This document shows, piece by piece, positions 9,283-21,532 of a stretch of DNA of 64,000 nucleotides. Within the stretch, counting starts at the first letter, position 1. Every line of letters starts with the position of its first letter. The position numbers were made by a program, and so were the translations under genes. Source of the DNA: Lotus japonicus (Eukaryota > Streptophyta > Magnoliopsida > Fabales > Fabaceae). The notes beneath the pieces were generated by a model. That model was not told the origin of the DNA, did not search any database, and worked only from the letters and a program-made list of their open reading frames with translations. Location: assembly GCF_012489685.1 (NCBI RefSeq), contig NC_080043.1, forward strand, positions 67,573,920 to 67,637,919. Direction: 5' to 3'.

Positions 9283-12264
9283 TTAGCAAACATATGTGAC
9301 ACAAGTATATAGATATGCATATATAATCACAAACGAACAAATTAAAAAGGAAACAGAGTTTAACAAAAGGAAAACAAAGTTAACGAAAAAGAAGAGATCC
9401 TGAAACGAAGGTTTGTCAGTGCGTCGCAGAAGTTCCATCATCATGTGCTTCATCTCAATCAGCATGGATTCATGAGTGTCAAGACGTTGTTCCATGATGT
9501 CGAGTCTGGATGAGCTTGGCTAAGTAGAACTGGAAGGAACATTCTGAGCAGCTTGAGGATCTGGAATGGAAGCAGAAGCAGCAGGAGTAAACACAACTGG
9601 TGCAAGTGCTTGGCATCTAAGAGCTTCAGCCTCAGCTTCAAGTCGCTCTGCCTCAAGTCTGGCTTGTTCAGCTTGAGCTGCTGCCTGACGTGCAGCTTCT
9701 TCTGCTTGTTCTTTCTTTCTCTTGGCTTCTTCAATAGCGTCAAGAAGCTTATTTCTCTGTTCTTGTTCATGAAGAGCCACCCTTCGAGCAAACCTTTGCT
9801 TTGCAGCCTCAATGCTCTGACTTCCCTCTGCATGCAGGAGCTGCATCATAATTGGAACTTGAGCCACTAGCCAAGTGCTCAGATTGTTCCACTCATCAGC
9901 CACACTTTCAGCATTCTCACTGAGGTCAGTCTGACCGTGCACATTGCGGAGCCTCAAGGAGGCTTCATGATAGAAAATATTGATGCACTCAGAGAGAGAT
10001 GTGGGTTGAAGGTGAGTATAGGGAATTATGGAGAGGTTGGTTTCAGGAGAGGCTGGGTGATTGCTGCTATGAGCTTCAGAGACACCTTGTGGAGAACCAA
10101 TGTTAATCATGGGAACATTGGGTTCAGAGGTTCCAAGGTGAGGGTCTGAAGTTTCAACCAGAGGATGAGGTGATCTAACCGAGGATTGGTTAGACACTGA
10201 ATGTTTGGGTTCAGGTTCTGGTTGAATAGGCTCTTGTTGGTCAGGGACATGGTGAGCTTGTTGAACCAAGGGGTCTGCCTCTTGTAAAGGATTAGCCAAG
10301 ATAGGTTCATCTGGGTCTACTAGACGTTCAGGTCTAGGGCCAGGATATCTCCTAGGGCTTGGACAAGTTAGGTAATATTCTTCCAAGGTAGACACCTTTT
10401 CTTTTCTAACCTCCATGAATTTTCGAATGGATTCAGAGTTATTGGAGGGAGAAGAATCAGCAACATTGGTTGGGAAGGATACAGGTGTAAAGGCTGTTGA
10501 AGAGTCTGTATCCGTGGTTCTAGCAGCAGGACGTGTTGATGCTCTGGGAGCAGAGTGATCAGACGTTCTGGGTTGTGGTTCTGTTTGGTTTGGCTCGGGT
10601 TGTTCATGGATGATTGGTTCAGAAAGTAATGGGTCGTACGGAATGGTGAGGAGAGAGGTTGGTTCTTCTGACCTAGAGGGTTGGTTCTGAAGCAAATTTC
10701 AGAGAGGTGCTTTAGTAGGAGAAGGTTGAAAGAAGGAAGATCTTGGGGAATGTGGTGGAGTGGTGGTTTGTGCGGCTGGCTGGGATTCAGGAATAGGAGT
10801 GAGGGGATTGGAGGAGTGTTTGAGCATAGCAGAAATAGGGAGTGCATCAAATAAATTCAAATCATCATCAGAAGCAAGTGCAGGCTTACTTGAATGTGCT
10901 GATGATCGAGTCACTCTGGCAGGAGGTTCAGTCCTTCTGACCACTTCAGCAGCTGGTTCCACCCGAGTAGGCTTCACCACGATTCTGACCTTCTTCTTCT
11001 TCTTCTTTGGAGGACCATCCTCACTATCACTGTCATCACCATCATCAGGCTTTCTCTTCGTCTTCTTGACCAGAGGGACATCAGATTCCTCTGAGGATTC
11101 TTCCAGAACCATCTTCCTCTGAGCTTTCTTCTTGGGAGGAGAAGGAAACTCTGGAGCTGGCGGCAGTCTGCTGAAGAATTCATCAAGATCAATTTCGAAT
11201 CCTTGAGCCCTTAGGTCTTCAACATAGCATCTGATGGCGTCAGGATTGTCTGCTTGAGTCCACAGAGGGTAGTCATTCAGAGGCATCCTTCTGCTTCTGA
11301 TCTCAGAAGATGTGTCTTCATGAGCAGGAGCAATCTTCTTCTGGACCAAACCCATCTTCTTCAGAGAATTTGCAGTGAAGACATCACTGACAGTGGTGCT
11401 CAAATCCTCTGTGCAACCAGCATTGATCAGATCTTGAATGAGGCCACTCTCAATCAAGAGATTAGACAACAGTCTCCCAAAGGGGATATACTTGATTGCT
11501 GACTTGATGGAGGCAGTAGTCCTAGACTTCCAGATACATTCCTTCAAGTAGGAGAACAGGAAGTAGGGAAGGCAGATCTTCCTCTTGTCTTGGATGAAGA
11601 ACAACATCGCCTTCTGGTTGAAGTTGATGTAGTCTGGGGAACTGCCCTTCGGTCTCTGGTTTATGCAGTTGAGCAGGATCTTGTGCCAGATCCTGAGTTT
11701 GGGGTGAAGGTCCATCACCTTGTAACTCGTCTTGCCCGGTTTGTAAGTGGTGTACAGGGCCTGGTTGGTTTTGTCTTTGGTGCTGGGTTTCAGCTTCGAC
11801 TCAGTGAATTGGAACCGATACCCATAAGCAGTGTCTGCACCTAGCAGATTCACGAATGACTTCTCCGTGATGATGATCTTTCTGCCAAGAATGTGAGAGA
11901 CCACCTGAGTATCATCGCAGTCTGCGTGCTTCCAGAATTCCTTTACCAGTTTCTCATACACCGGTCCTCGAAGTCGGTTGAAGTAGTTTCCCCAACCTCG
12001 AGCTTGGACTTCAGGACGAAGATCATACCCATTTGCAGCCAGGTTGTCGAGGTCGAATCTCCATTCTGCCAGGACTTGAAGTTCCTCAGGAGCAAATACG
12101 CAGTGAACGGCACAGCCCCGTTCTGCAATTGGAACAATCTGCTCTTGAGCTTGAACTTGTTCTTGTGCCGGGTTCTCAGAGCCCCTTTGACCCGTTGCTA
12201 GACCAACTACCATGTGAGGGAACTGAGGTGCATCTGCATTAGATCTTCTGGTTTGTCTTACCAT
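9283..12264 (-). pseudogene. Element C envelope-like ORF3, two in-frame stops
   Basis: The start is the ATG at 12264 (MVRQTRRSNAD). The frame covers 994 codons to 9283 but has a TGA at 10701-10699 where B has Trp, and a TAG at 9522-9520 where B has Gln. The N-terminal third carries the GYDLRPEV, YFNRL and YEKLVKEFWKH block shared with B and D, of the putative plant transposon protein type. The centre is Pro/Ser-rich with KKKKKK runs. The C-terminal part is a long Ala/Glu/Arg coiled coil. The usual stop after the LLRR motif is lost, so a hydrophobic tail of no likely meaning follows. Function unknown; I see no fusion peptide or membrane anchor of a true envelope. Confidence 0.85.
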
Positions 12265-12401
12265 TTTGAAGAGGTTGAAGGTTTGAGGTAGAAGATGAAG
12301 GTTGAAAGATGAAGAGAGATCGAGAGAGAAATCGAGAAAAAGGCGGTTTTGAAAAGCAGAGAGAGCGAGAGTGAAAACCGGAAGTGAAAGAGAACGTGTG
12401 T

Positions 12402-12462
12402 GTATAGTGGGTTTTATCAAATAACCGTTGTTGATTCAAAAAGCACTTTAAGATCAACGGCT
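12402..12462 (-). promoter_or_regulatory. Putative internal promoter upstream of ORF3 in element C
   Basis: On the minus strand an inverted pair CCGTTGATC ... CAACGG (12460-12425) is followed by CCCACTATA (about 12410-12402), some 140 bases before the ORF3 ATG, with a CT-rich stretch between. The same order and spacing occur in B (36969-37027) and D (28648-28710). Confidence 0.5.
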
Positions 12463-12708
12463 GAAAATTAAAGATAGATAGTAACAGTAAAATACACAAA
12501 TCACACACAGGAGATAAGCATATCTACACGCAATCATAACAGACTGTCACACGGGCACAAGGAACTATGCATCAGAAATTCTGACACACGTGTTGTTGTC
12601 TCAGCTTCAGAGTCAGTACCAGTGGGCACACACACTCTGATTGAGTTACCTTCTGGACTAGACATCTTCTGATCAAGAAGTATCATAGTCAGAGGTTCTG
12701 ATCCATCT

Positions 12709-15700
12709 TCACTCTGGACAAAAGTCCATGTTTAGATTTTTCAGAATAAAATTAAATCTATCCTCAGCTAAGGGCTTTGTAAAGATATCTGCCCATTGAT
12801 GGTCAGTATCAACAAACTTCAGAAGAAGTACGCCCTTCTGTACATAATCTCTAATAAAGTGATACTTTACCTCAATGTGCTTTGCCCTTGAATGTAGGAT
12901 AGGATTCTTACTCAATGAGATTGCAGCAGTGTTATCACAATAGATTGAGATATTGCTCTCAAGGATCTGATAATCCTCCAGCTGATGTTTCATCCAGAGC
13001 ATCTGAGTGCTGCATATTGCTGCTGAGATATATTCTGCCTCTGCAGTTGATAGTGCAATGGTTGATTGCCTCTTGCTTGCCCATGAGACTAGATTGCTTC
13101 CCAGAAATTGACAATTTCCGGAAGTACTTTTTCTCTCTGTTCTATCTCCAGCATAATCAGCATCACAATAACCTGAAAGCTTATACTCTGATGTTTTCTT
13201 ATACATCAAGCCAAGGTTAGTGGTGCCTTTCAGATACCTTAGGATCCTCTTAACAGCAGTTAAGTGGGTTTCCCTTGGATCTGATTGGAAGCGAGCACAT
13301 AAGTGAACACTAAATAATATGTCTGGCCTAGATGCAGTTAAGTATAGAAGTGAACCTATCATGCCACGATAGAGCTTCTGACATACTTTACCACTTATAT
13401 CTTCTTTCTCCAGAATGCATGTTGGATGCATTGGAGTCTTGGCCACTGTAGATTCCAGCATATTGAACTTCTTCAGAAGTTCTTTAGTGTACTTGCTCTG
13501 ATGGATATATGTTCCTTCTGGTGTTTGATCAACTTGTATTCCCAGAAAGTACTTTAATTCTCCCATCATACTCATCTCAAATTCAGCCTGCATCATCTCA
13601 GAAAATTCTTTGCATAGAGATTGATTAGCAGAACCAAATATAATATCATCAACATAAATTTGCACAATTAAGATATCATCTTTATAAGTCTTGCAAAAAA
13701 GAGTTGTATCTACTTTACCCCTTACAAACTCATTCTCCAGAAGGAATGAGCTAAGTCTCTCATACCATGCTCTGGGAGCTTGCTTCAGACCGTAGAGTGA
13801 TTTCTTCAATTTGAACACATGGTCTGGTTTCTTTTCATCTTCAAAACCTGGGGGTTGATGAACATAGACTTCCTCTGAGATATAACCATTTAGGAAGACA
13901 CTCTTTACGTCCATCTGATGTAGAACTATGTTGTGATTTACTGAGAAAGAGATCAACAGTCTGATTGCTTCCAGTCTTGCTACTGGAGCAAATGTTTCAG
14001 TGTAGTCTATTCCTTCCTGCTGGCTGTAGCCTTGAGCAACTAGCCTTGCCTTATTTCTGACTACATCTCCTTTCTCATTCAGCTTGTTTCTGAATACCCA
14101 TTTCGTTCCAATAACATGGACACTCTCAGGCTTCTTCACTAAGCTCCAAACATCGTTCTTGGAAAATTGATTCAATTCTTCTTCCATGGCCAGAATCCAA
14201 TCCTTGTCCTGAAGAGCTTCATCTATGGACTTGGGTTCAATTAAGGACACCAATCCTTTCAGACTCAGCAAGGTCTCTTCAGAGGGTCTGAAGGCAGATC
14301 TGGTTCTGACTGGTTCGTCTTTGTTGCCTAGAATCAATTCCTTAGGGTGAGCTGCAGTGATTCTGCTCTTCTTCAGAGTTTGTGAGTTAGAGGGACCAGC
14401 TTCTTCCTCTGGTTCATCTTCCTCTGGCTCAACTTCCTCTGGAGCTTTGCCTTTGTCAGAAACATTAATGCTTAAATCTGCAAACTTTTCAACTAGCTTT
14501 GACTGGTCAGAGTCAAGCTTATCATCAAATCTAACATGAATAGATTCTTCAATAGTCTTAGCATCAGTATTATAAAATCTAAACCCTTTAGATCTATCAG
14601 AATAACCAAGTAATAGACACTTAGAAGACTTAGCATCAAATTTATGCAATCTATCCTTAGTATTGAGAACATAACAAACACAGCCAAAAGGATGAAAATA
14701 AGAAATGTTGGGTTTTATGTTCTTCCACAATTCATAAGGAGTCTTATTCAGAATTGGTCTCACAGAGATTCTGTTCTGAATGTAACATGCTGTATTTACT
14801 GCCTCTGCCCAAAAATGCTTAGCCATGCCAGTTTCTTGGAGCATGGTTCTAGCCATCTCCTGAAGAGTTCTGTTCTTCCTCTCAACAACACCATTTTGTT
14901 GAGGAGTTCTGGGACAAGAGAAATCATGTGCAATTCCATAGGAATCAAACAGACTCTCAAACTTGTCATTCTCAAACTCTCCACCATGGTCACTTCTGAC
15001 ACGCACAATCCTACAAGCCTTCTCGTTTTGCACTTGAGCAATGAAGGTAGAGAACACAGCATGAGACTCATCCTTGCGGGTTAGAAACTTTACCCATGTC
15101 CAGCGGCTATAGTCATCAACGATAACCATCCCATATCTCTTGCCACCTATAGACTCAGTTTTCACTGGTCCAAAAAGGTCGATATGCAGAAGTTCCAACG
15201 GCCTTGAGGTTGAGACAACATTCTTTGCCTTGAAAGGGACTTTTGTGAATTTGCCTTTCTGACATGCTTCACAAAGAGCGTCTGAAGCGAACTTCAGATT
15301 GGGTAAGCCCCTGACAAGGTTTAGCTTGCTCAGCTGAGAAATCTTTCTCATACTGGCATGCCCTAACCGTCTATGCCATACCCACTGCTCTTCATTAACA
15401 GACAGAAGGCACTTCACATTCTGAGCCTCCAACTCAGATAATCTGATCTTATAGATGTTGTTCTTCCTCTTGCTGTTAAATAGAATAGAGCCATCGATCT
15501 GACTTACAGCCCGGCAGGACTTTTGATTGAATATAACATCATAAACCTTGTCAGCTAATTGACTTATAGACAATAAGTTATGTGTTAAGCCGTCTACCAA
15601 TAAAACATTATCAATGCATGGGCTACTATCTACACAAATAGTACCAGTACCAACAATTTTACCCTTTTCATTTCCTCCGAAGCCAACTTCGCCTCCAGGC

Positions 15701-15813
15701 TTAAGTTTTAGCTCTTGGAACATACGCCTTTCTCCCGTCATGTGACGCGAGCATCCACTGTCCAGATACCATGATTGGTGTTTCAGTGGAGCTATCAAGG
15801 ATATCTGCAACAT
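12709..15813 (-). CDS. pol: Element C pol polyprotein, intact
   Basis: 1034 codons from the first Met, ending TGA at 12711-12709. Protease start [13 protein letters not shown]; integrase zinc finger (HRRLGHA, then CEAC); catalytic residues in [18 protein letters not shown] and [10 protein letters not shown]; reverse transcriptase with VKSVFLNGY and YVDD in [11 protein letters not shown]; RNase H with DADYAGD and STAEAEYI, ending [13 protein letters not shown]. Most relatives have SAFLNGY, so the Val is a private change. Pol is in the +1 frame relative to gag and overlaps it by 113 bases. The Met at 15813 need not be the start, because a shift or internal entry is expected in this group. No break is seen. 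Confidence 0.95.
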   Translation of the reverse strand: MLQISLIAPLKHQSWYLDSGCSRHMTGERRMFQELKLKPGGEVGFGGNEKGKIVGTGTICVDSSPCIDNVLLVDGLTHNLLSISQLADKVYDVIFNQKSCRAVSQIDGSILFNSKRKNNIYKIRLSELEAQNVKCLLSVNEEQWVWHRRLGHASMRKISQLSKLNLVRGLPNLKFASDALCEACQKGKFTKVPFKAKNVVSTSRPLELLHIDLFGPVKTESIGGKRYGMVIVDDYSRWTWVKFLTRKDESHAVFSTFIAQVQNEKACRIVRVRSDHGGEFENDKFESLFDSYGIAHDFSCPRTPQQNGVVERKNRTLQEMARTMLQETGMAKHFWAEAVNTACYIQNRISVRPILNKTPYELWKNIKPNISYFHPFGCVCYVLNTKDRLHKFDAKSSKCLLLGYSDRSKGFRFYNTDAKTIEESIHVRFDDKLDSDQSKLVEKFADLSINVSDKGKAPEEVEPEEDEPEEEAGPSNSQTLKKSRITAAHPKELILGNKDEPVRTRSAFRPSEETLLSLKGLVSLIEPKSIDEALQDKDWILAMEEELNQFSKNDVWSLVKKPESVHVIGTKWVFRNKLNEKGDVVRNKARLVAQGYSQQEGIDYTETFAPVARLEAIRLLISFSVNHNIVLHQMDVKSVFLNGYISEEVYVHQPPGFEDEKKPDHVFKLKKSLYGLKQAPRAWYERLSSFLLENEFVRGKVDTTLFCKTYKDDILIVQIYVDDIIFGSANQSLCKEFSEMMQAEFEMSMMGELKYFLGIQVDQTPEGTYIHQSKYTKELLKKFNMLESTVAKTPMHPTCILEKEDISGKVCQKLYRGMIGSLLYLTASRPDILFSVHLCARFQSDPRETHLTAVKRILRYLKGTTNLGLMYKKTSEYKLSGYCDADYAGDRTERKSTSGNCQFLGSNLVSWASKRQSTIALSTAEAEYISAAICSTQMLWMKHQLEDYQILESNISIYCDNTAAISLSKNPILHSRAKHIEVKYHFIRDYVQKGVLLLKFVDTDHQWADIFTKPLAEDRFNFILKNLNMDFCPE
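15701..15813 (-). other. Gag/pol overlap, dual-coding over the protease motif (element C)
   Basis: The gag frame runs to a stop at 15703-15701 while the pol frame already encodes [13 protein letters not shown]. Gag starts at a position congruent to 1 and pol to 0 modulo 3 on the minus strand, a +1 relation. A hairpin is possible around CTCGCGTCACATGACGGGAG (CGTC/GACG with an ACAT loop and an outer CTC/GAG). The same overlap occurs in B, D and F. Confidence 0.75.
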
Positions 15814-17611
15814 AGATAATCTTGTCCTTAGGTACCGACTTTCTGGGTCCTCTTTTGTTAGTTACCCCAGAGGTTCTGATCACCTTGGGTGTCTCAACAT
15901 AATATTTTAAAGGAATATTTGCATGATATTTAGTCATAGAGAAAGATCCCTTTTTAAGAGGATGTTTAGCAACTTTAGCAGGTACAGGATCAGGCAATAT
16001 GGTACCAGAGGGAACAAAGCATTCATACAAGGATTTAGCTTTAGACACAGAAGGCTCATTTCTAATTGGTTTAGAATAGCCAATGCCATGCATTCCATTT
16101 CTGCTTACGCCATAGATCATTGAAGCCATTAAGCTTCTATCCACGCTTTTAGCTAGGAATCTTTGAAAAGACTTTTCATACTTAGATTCATTTCTACAAT
16201 CAGAGGCACCACAGGCAACAATTTCTTCTAACTTAGCAATCTGGTTCTTAAGCACAGAGTTAGAATTTACCAAAGCATGATTTTCATTTTTCAAATCAGA
16301 AATAATTTTCTCATGTTCAGAAGGAGTCTTGGAGATAGCAGATAAGTTCTTTTTCAACTTTTTATGCTTAGACAATAAAGAGTTATACTTATCCATGATA
16401 TCAGACAAAGCATGTTTCAGTTCAGAGGTAGAGAAAGAAGCAAATACCTCATTTTCATCGTCTGAGTTAGGATCTCCTTCTGATTCTGAGTCAGAGTCAA
16501 CAGCTTCCTTTGACTCTGCTCCTTTGTCTTTGACAATGGCCATGAGTCCTTGGACTTCACCATCAGAGTCAACATCCTCTGACTCTGATTCATCGAATGT
16601 CACCATCAGACTCTTCTTGGTCTTGAAGTGCTTCTTTGGCTTCTTGTCTTTCTTCAACTTTGGACAATCACTTTTGTAGTGCCCAGATTCTTTGCACTCA
16701 AAACATGTGACTTCCTTGATTGAAGACTTCTTCTGGCCTGAGGACTCATACTTTCCTTTTGCCTTTCCAGAGCCTTTGAACTTGCTCTGCCTGTGCTTCC
16801 AGATGCGGTTGAGTCTCTTGGAGATCAGAGTCAGCTCATCTTCATCAGAATCTTCTGATGCTTCTTCAGATTCTTCTTCTTCAGCTTGAAGAGCCTTTGA
16901 CTTCTCAACCTTAGCCTTTTCAGATTTGGATTTCAAGGCTATGGACTTTTTCCTCAGATCTTGCATCTCTGAGCGCTTCAGCTCATGGCATTTCAAAATG
17001 CTGATGAGTTCTTCTAAACTCATATTCTCAACGTCTCTCGTGAGCTCTATTGAAGTCACCAAAGGCATCCAACTTTCAGGAAGACACCTGATGACCCTTA
17101 TGACATGATCTTTTGTTGTGTAGCTCTTGTTGAGAGGTCGTATGCCAGCTACAAGCAATTGAAATCTGGAGAACATTTCTTCAATGGATTCATTTGGCTC
17201 CATGATGAAGGATTCATACTTTTGGATCAAAGACAATGCCTTTGATTCTTTGACTTTCTTGTTTCCTTCATGAGACATCTTCAGAGATTCAAAAATGCCT
17301 TTAGCAAACTCACGATCTGTAATCTTCTGGTACTCTTCATAGGAAATAGCACTTAGAAGAATTGCTCTTGCTTTGTGATGTTGTGAATACAGCTTCTTTT
17401 GATCTGCAGTCATCTCTGACCTTGGGATCTTCTTGCCATCTGCATCAACTGGACGCTCGTAGCCATCCACAATAATATCCCAGAGATCTGCATCGAAACC
17501 CAGAAAGAAACTTTCCAGTCTATCTTTCCAATATTCGAACCTTTGACCGTCGAACATAGGAGGCTTTGCATTGTAACCATCTCTTTGAGTTTCACTGGTG
17601 GTGGCAGCCAT
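15701..17611 (-). CDS. gag: Element C gag, intact
   Basis: 636 aa from the ATG at 17611, about 60 bases after the primer site. The N-terminal capsid-like region has [17 protein letters not shown] and the helical part typical of copia Gag (UBN2-like), with a [10 protein letters not shown] segment near residue 170. A CCHC zinc knuckle ([14 protein letters not shown]) lies near residue 300, followed by an acidic Ser/Asp/Glu region and a probable coiled coil near residues 400-470. The C terminus overlaps the protease start in another frame. It forms the particle that packages the RNA. Frame and length equal those of B and nearly those of F. Confidence 0.95.
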   Translation of the reverse strand: MAATTSETQRDGYNAKPPMFDGQRFEYWKDRLESFFLGFDADLWDIIVDGYERPVDADGKKIPRSEMTADQKKLYSQHHKARAILLSAISYEEYQKITDREFAKGIFESLKMSHEGNKKVKESKALSLIQKYESFIMEPNESIEEMFSRFQLLVAGIRPLNKSYTTKDHVIRVIRCLPESWMPLVTSIELTRDVENMSLEELISILKCHELKRSEMQDLRKKSIALKSKSEKAKVEKSKALQAEEEESEEASEDSDEDELTLISKRLNRIWKHRQSKFKGSGKAKGKYESSGQKKSSIKEVTCFECKESGHYKSDCPKLKKDKKPKKHFKTKKSLMVTFDESESEDVDSDGEVQGLMAIVKDKGAESKEAVDSDSESEGDPNSDDENEVFASFSTSELKHALSDIMDKYNSLLSKHKKLKKNLSAISKTPSEHEKIISDLKNENHALVNSNSVLKNQIAKLEEIVACGASDCRNESKYEKSFQRFLAKSVDRSLMASMIYGVSRNGMHGIGYSKPIRNEPSVSKAKSLYECFVPSGTILPDPVPAKVAKHPLKKGSFSMTKYHANIPLKYYVETPKVIRTSGVTNKRGPRKSVPKDKIIYVADILDSSTETPIMVSGQWMLASHDGRKAYVPRAKT

Positions 17612-17669
17612 TGTTTTTCACACCGGCCCGGATCACTGAACACTGTTAGGTGTGGTAATCAGAACTTGC

Positions 17670-17682
17670 GCTCTGATACCAA
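17670..17682 (-). promoter_or_regulatory. Primer binding site of element C
   Basis: TTGGTATCAGAGC on the minus strand, one base inside the 5' LTR. TGGTATCAGAGC is complementary to the 3' end of plant initiator methionine tRNA, the standard primer for copia elements. Confidence 0.92.
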
Positions 17683-17683
17683 T

Positions 17684-18895
17684 TGAAGGTATGAAAAACG
17701 GTAGAAAGGGGGGGGGGGGTTTGAATAACGTTTTCAGTACAAAACTTCCACCTTAAAGATTTTGACAAATCTTTCGAGAACTTAAGTGCTAACGATAAGA
17801 GATAGAGAAGCACACAAGGATTTTATCCTGGTTCACTTGATAAATCACTCAAGCTACTCCAGTCCACCCGTTAAGGTGATTTCTTCCTTCTTAGAATGAA
17901 GGCAATCCACTAATCAGGTAAGAGTTACAACTGCACTTGAAACCTACAAGTGACTAACAATTACACTGACTTAGCTCACACTAAGATTCACTCTCTTAGT
18001 CTTCTCTAGGATCCGATCAACCTTGATCTCCTAAAGGAACTAAACAAACTGTTTATCAAAGAAATGTTTACAAGAGATTTGCTTCTAAAAAGCTAATAGT
18101 AAACTCAATGAATTTCAGATGAAAGAAAGCTTAGAATATTTTGAATATGTCTTGCGCGTATGTGTTACTTCTCCACCGCTTCTTTCAATCTTCAGCCTCT
18201 ATATATACTCCAAGGATTAGGGTTGAGCGTTGCATGGGAAATGCTACCGTTGGAGGGCAGTTCTGGAAAATCCAGCTTCTGCTGTGGCTGAGAACGTTAG
18301 GTAGGTCGTCAGGAAGGTACACTTGCTTTTGTACTTGGATAGCGACTTGACCTTTTAACCTAGGAGACTTCTGATCAGGGGAATACTTCATATTGGAACT
18401 TGTGAAGCCGGTTGATCAGAGTCAGAGGGAAAGCACAGATCCTCTGACCATTGTATCTTCTGATTCTGAACTCAGAGGGAAGAACATGGCCTTCAGAGTT
18501 TCTTGCTTCTGGACTTCAGAGTTTCCACTATTCAGCTTCTGGATCTTCAGAGTCTTCTACACCATCAGAACATCTGACCTTCAATGTTTCTTGGTTATCA
18601 GAACTTCTGGATCTTCAGAGCTTCTAGCGACTGAGTCCACATCAGAGTTTGTATAGCTTCAGAACTTCTGAAGCTTTTCCACTGTTCATACTGAACATGG
18701 TGAATGCGAAAGCGTTGCTTGGGTTACTCTTTATACACAGTGCTTCTGATTTGTGTGAGATTGAGTTGAGGTCAGAGCCTGTAAATAGCACACTCAGAAA
18801 AACACGTTAGAGTACCACAATTGTTCATATCAAAAGGTTAACTTGTAATCATCAAAACATAGAGTTGTACTACTCGATCAAAACTTGATCTTACA
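17684..18895 (-). repeat. Element C 5' LTR
   Basis: A 1212-base copy of the LTR at 6823-8031. It has the same TATA-like box (18200-18207) and CTCCAACGG word (18247-18255 on the minus strand). The differences seen are one substitution and three extra bases in the G run near its left end. Confidence 0.96.
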
Positions 18896-19549
18896 TATCC
18901 AAGTACAAAAGCTACTGTACCTTCCTGACGACCTACCTAACAGTCTCAGACACAGCAGAAGCTGGATTTTCCAGAACTTCCCTCCAACGGTAGCATTTCC
19001 CATGCAACGCTCAACCCTAATCCTTGGAGTATATAAAGAGGCTGAAGACTGAAAGAAGCGGTTAGAAGCATTCACATACGCGCAAGACAAATTCAAATTC
19101 TTCTAAGCTTTCTTTCATCTGAAATTCAGTGTGTTTACTATTAGCTTTTTAGAAGCAAATCTCTTGTAAACATTTCTTTGATAAACAGTTTGTTTAGTTC
19201 CTTTAGGAGATCAAGGTTGATCGGATCCTAGAGAAGACTAAGAGAGTGAATCTTAGTGTGAGCTAAGTCTGTGTAATTGTTAGTCACTTGTAGGTTTCAA
19301 GTGCAGTTGTAACTCTTACCTGATTAGTGGATTGCCTTCATTCTAAGAAGGAAGAAATCACCTTAACGGGTGGACTGGAGTAGCTTGAGTGATTTATCAA
19401 GTGAACCAGGATAAAAATCCGTGTGTGCTTTTCTATCTCTTATTCTTAGCACTTAAGTTCTCGAAAGATTTGTCAAAATCTTTGAGGTGGAAGTTTTATC
19501 TTGAAAACGTTATTCAAACCCCCCCTTTCTACCGTTTTTCATACCTTCA
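18896..19549 (+). repeat. Element B 5' LTR, second part
   Basis: This resumes B's LTR after element C. The first five bases TATCC are the duplication. CTCCAACGG is at 18982-18990 and TATATAAA at 19030-19037, so transcription should begin some 30 bases later. It ends with a C run and ACCTTCA at 19549. Three substitutions separate this part from the 3' LTR. Confidence 0.95.
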
Positions 19550-19550
19550 A

Positions 19551-19563
19551 TTGGTATCAGAGC
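19551..19563 (+). promoter_or_regulatory. Primer binding site of element B
   Basis: TTGGTATCAGAGC directly after the LTR, complementary to the initiator methionine tRNA 3' end. Confidence 0.92.
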
Positions 19564-19621
19564 GCAAGTTCTGATTACCACACCTAACAGTGTTCAGTGA
19601 TCCGGGCCGGTGTGAAAAACA

Positions 19622-21532
19622 TTGGCTGCCACCACCAGTGAAACTCAAAGAGATGGTTACAATGCAAAGCCTCCTATGTTCGACGGTCAAAGGTTCGAAT
19701 ATTGGAAAGATAGACTGGAAAGTTTCTTTCTGGGTTTCGATGCAGATCTCTGGGATATTATTGTGGATGGCTACGAGCGTCCAGTTGATGCAGATGGCAA
19801 GAAGATCCTAAGGTCAGAGATGACTGCAGATCAAAAGAAGCTGTACTCACAACATCACAAAGCAAGAGCAATTCTTCTAAGTGCTATTTCTTATGAAGAG
19901 TACCAGAAGATTACAGATCGTGAGTTTGCCAAAGGCATTTTTGAATCTCTGAAGATGTCTCATGAAGGAAACAAGAAAGTCAAAGAATCAAAGGCATTGT
20001 CTTTGATCCAAAAGTATGAATCCTTCATCATGGAGCCAAATGAGTCCATTGAAGAAATGTTCTCCAGATTTCAGTTGCTTGTAGCTGGCATACGACCTCT
20101 CAACAAGAGCTACACAACAAAAGATCATGTCATAAGGGTCATCAGGTGTCTTCCTGAAAGTTGGATGCCCTTGGTGACTTCAATAGAGCTCACGAGAGAT
20201 GTTGAGAATATGAGTTTAGAAGAACTCATCAGCATTTTGAAATGCCATGAGCTGAAGCGCTCTGAGATGCAAGATCTGAGGAAAAAGTCTATAGCCTTGA
20301 AATCCAAATCTGAAAAGGCTAAGGCTGAGAAGTCAAAAGCTCTTCAAGCTGAAGAAGAAGAATCTGAAGAAGCATCAGAAGATTCTGATGAAGATGAGCT
20401 GACTCTGATCTCCAAGAGACTCAACCGAATCTGGAAGCACAGGCAGAGCAAGTACAAAGGCTCTGGAAAGGCAAAAGGAAAGTCTGAATCCTCAGGCCAG
20501 AAGAAGCCCTCAATTAAGGAAGTCACATGCTTTGAGTGCAAAGAATCAGGGCACTACAAAAGTGAATGTCCAAAGTTGAAGAAGGACAAGAAGCCAAAGA
20601 AGCACTTCAAGACAAAGAAGAGTCTGATGGTGACATTTGATGAATCAGAGTCAGAGGATGTTGACTCTGATGGTGAAGTCCAAGGACTCATGGCTATTGT
20701 CAAAGACAAAGGAGCAGAGTCAAAGGAAGCTGTTGACTCTGACTCAGAATCAGAAGGAGATCCTAACTCAGACGATGAAAATGAGGTATTCGCTTCTTTC
20801 TCTACCTCTGAACTGAAACATGCCTTGTCTGATATCATGGATAAATATAACTCTTTATTGTCTAAACATAAGAAGCTGAAAAAGGACTTATCTGCTGTTT
20901 CCAAGACTCCTTCTGAACATGAGAAAATTATCTCTGATTTGAAAAATGATAATCATGCTTTGATCAATTCTAACTCTGTGCTTAAGAACCAGATTGTTAA
21001 GTTAGAATAAATAGTTGCTTGTGATGCCTCTGATTGTAGAAATGAATCCAAGTATGAAAAGTCTTTCCAAAGATTCCTGGCTAAAAGCGTGGATAGAAGC
21101 TTAATGGCTTCAATGATCTATGGCGTAAGCAAAAATGGAATGCATGGCATTGGCTATTCTAAACCAATTAGAAATGAGCCCTCTGTGTCTAAAGCCAAAT
21201 CTTTGTATGAATGCTTTGTTCCCTCTGGTACCATATTGCCTGATCATTTACCTGCTAAAGTTTCTAAAGCCCCTCTTAAAAAGGGATCCTTCTCCATGTC
21301 TAAATTTAATGCAAAAATTCCTTTAAAATATCATGTTGAGACACCCAAGGTGATCCGAACCTCTGGGGTAACTAACAAAAGAGGACCCAGAAAGTGGGTA
21401 CCTAAGGACAAGATTATCTATGTTGCAGATATCCTTGATAGCTCCACTGAAACACCAATCATGGTATCTGGACAGTGGATGCTCGCGTCACATGACGGGA
21501 GAAAGGCGTATGTTCCAAGAGCTAAAACTTAA
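19622..21532 (+). pseudogene. gag: Element B gag, start lost and internal stop
   Basis: Over 90% like C gag by eye and the same 637-codon length. The codon that is ATG in C reads TTG here (19622-19624), so no start remains at the family position. A TAA at 21008-21010 replaces a Glu codon near residue 463, before the C-terminal segment at 21089-21532. The zinc knuckle is [14 protein letters not shown]. The C-terminal part overlaps the pol frame. Not functional as it stands. Confidence 0.92.

Larger units (their letters stand above)
6823..18895 (-). mobile_element. Element C: young, near-complete Sirevirus in B's LTR
   Basis: A 12073-base minus-strand element flanked by TATCC at 6818-6822 and 18896-18900. 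LTRs are 6823-8031 and 17684-18895. Read side by side they differ by one substitution (T at 7212 against G at 18076) and by a G run of 9 against 12. Gag and pol are open over full family length. ORF3 has two in-frame stops and the antisense ORF a one-base deletion. It could have moved recently using its own gag-pol. Confidence 0.95.

Noticed and set aside
14796..15084. Overlapping alternative-frame ORFs in integrase, also at 34408-34788 and 62110-62474
   Set aside because: Conserved only as shadows of the pol frame; no independent signal.
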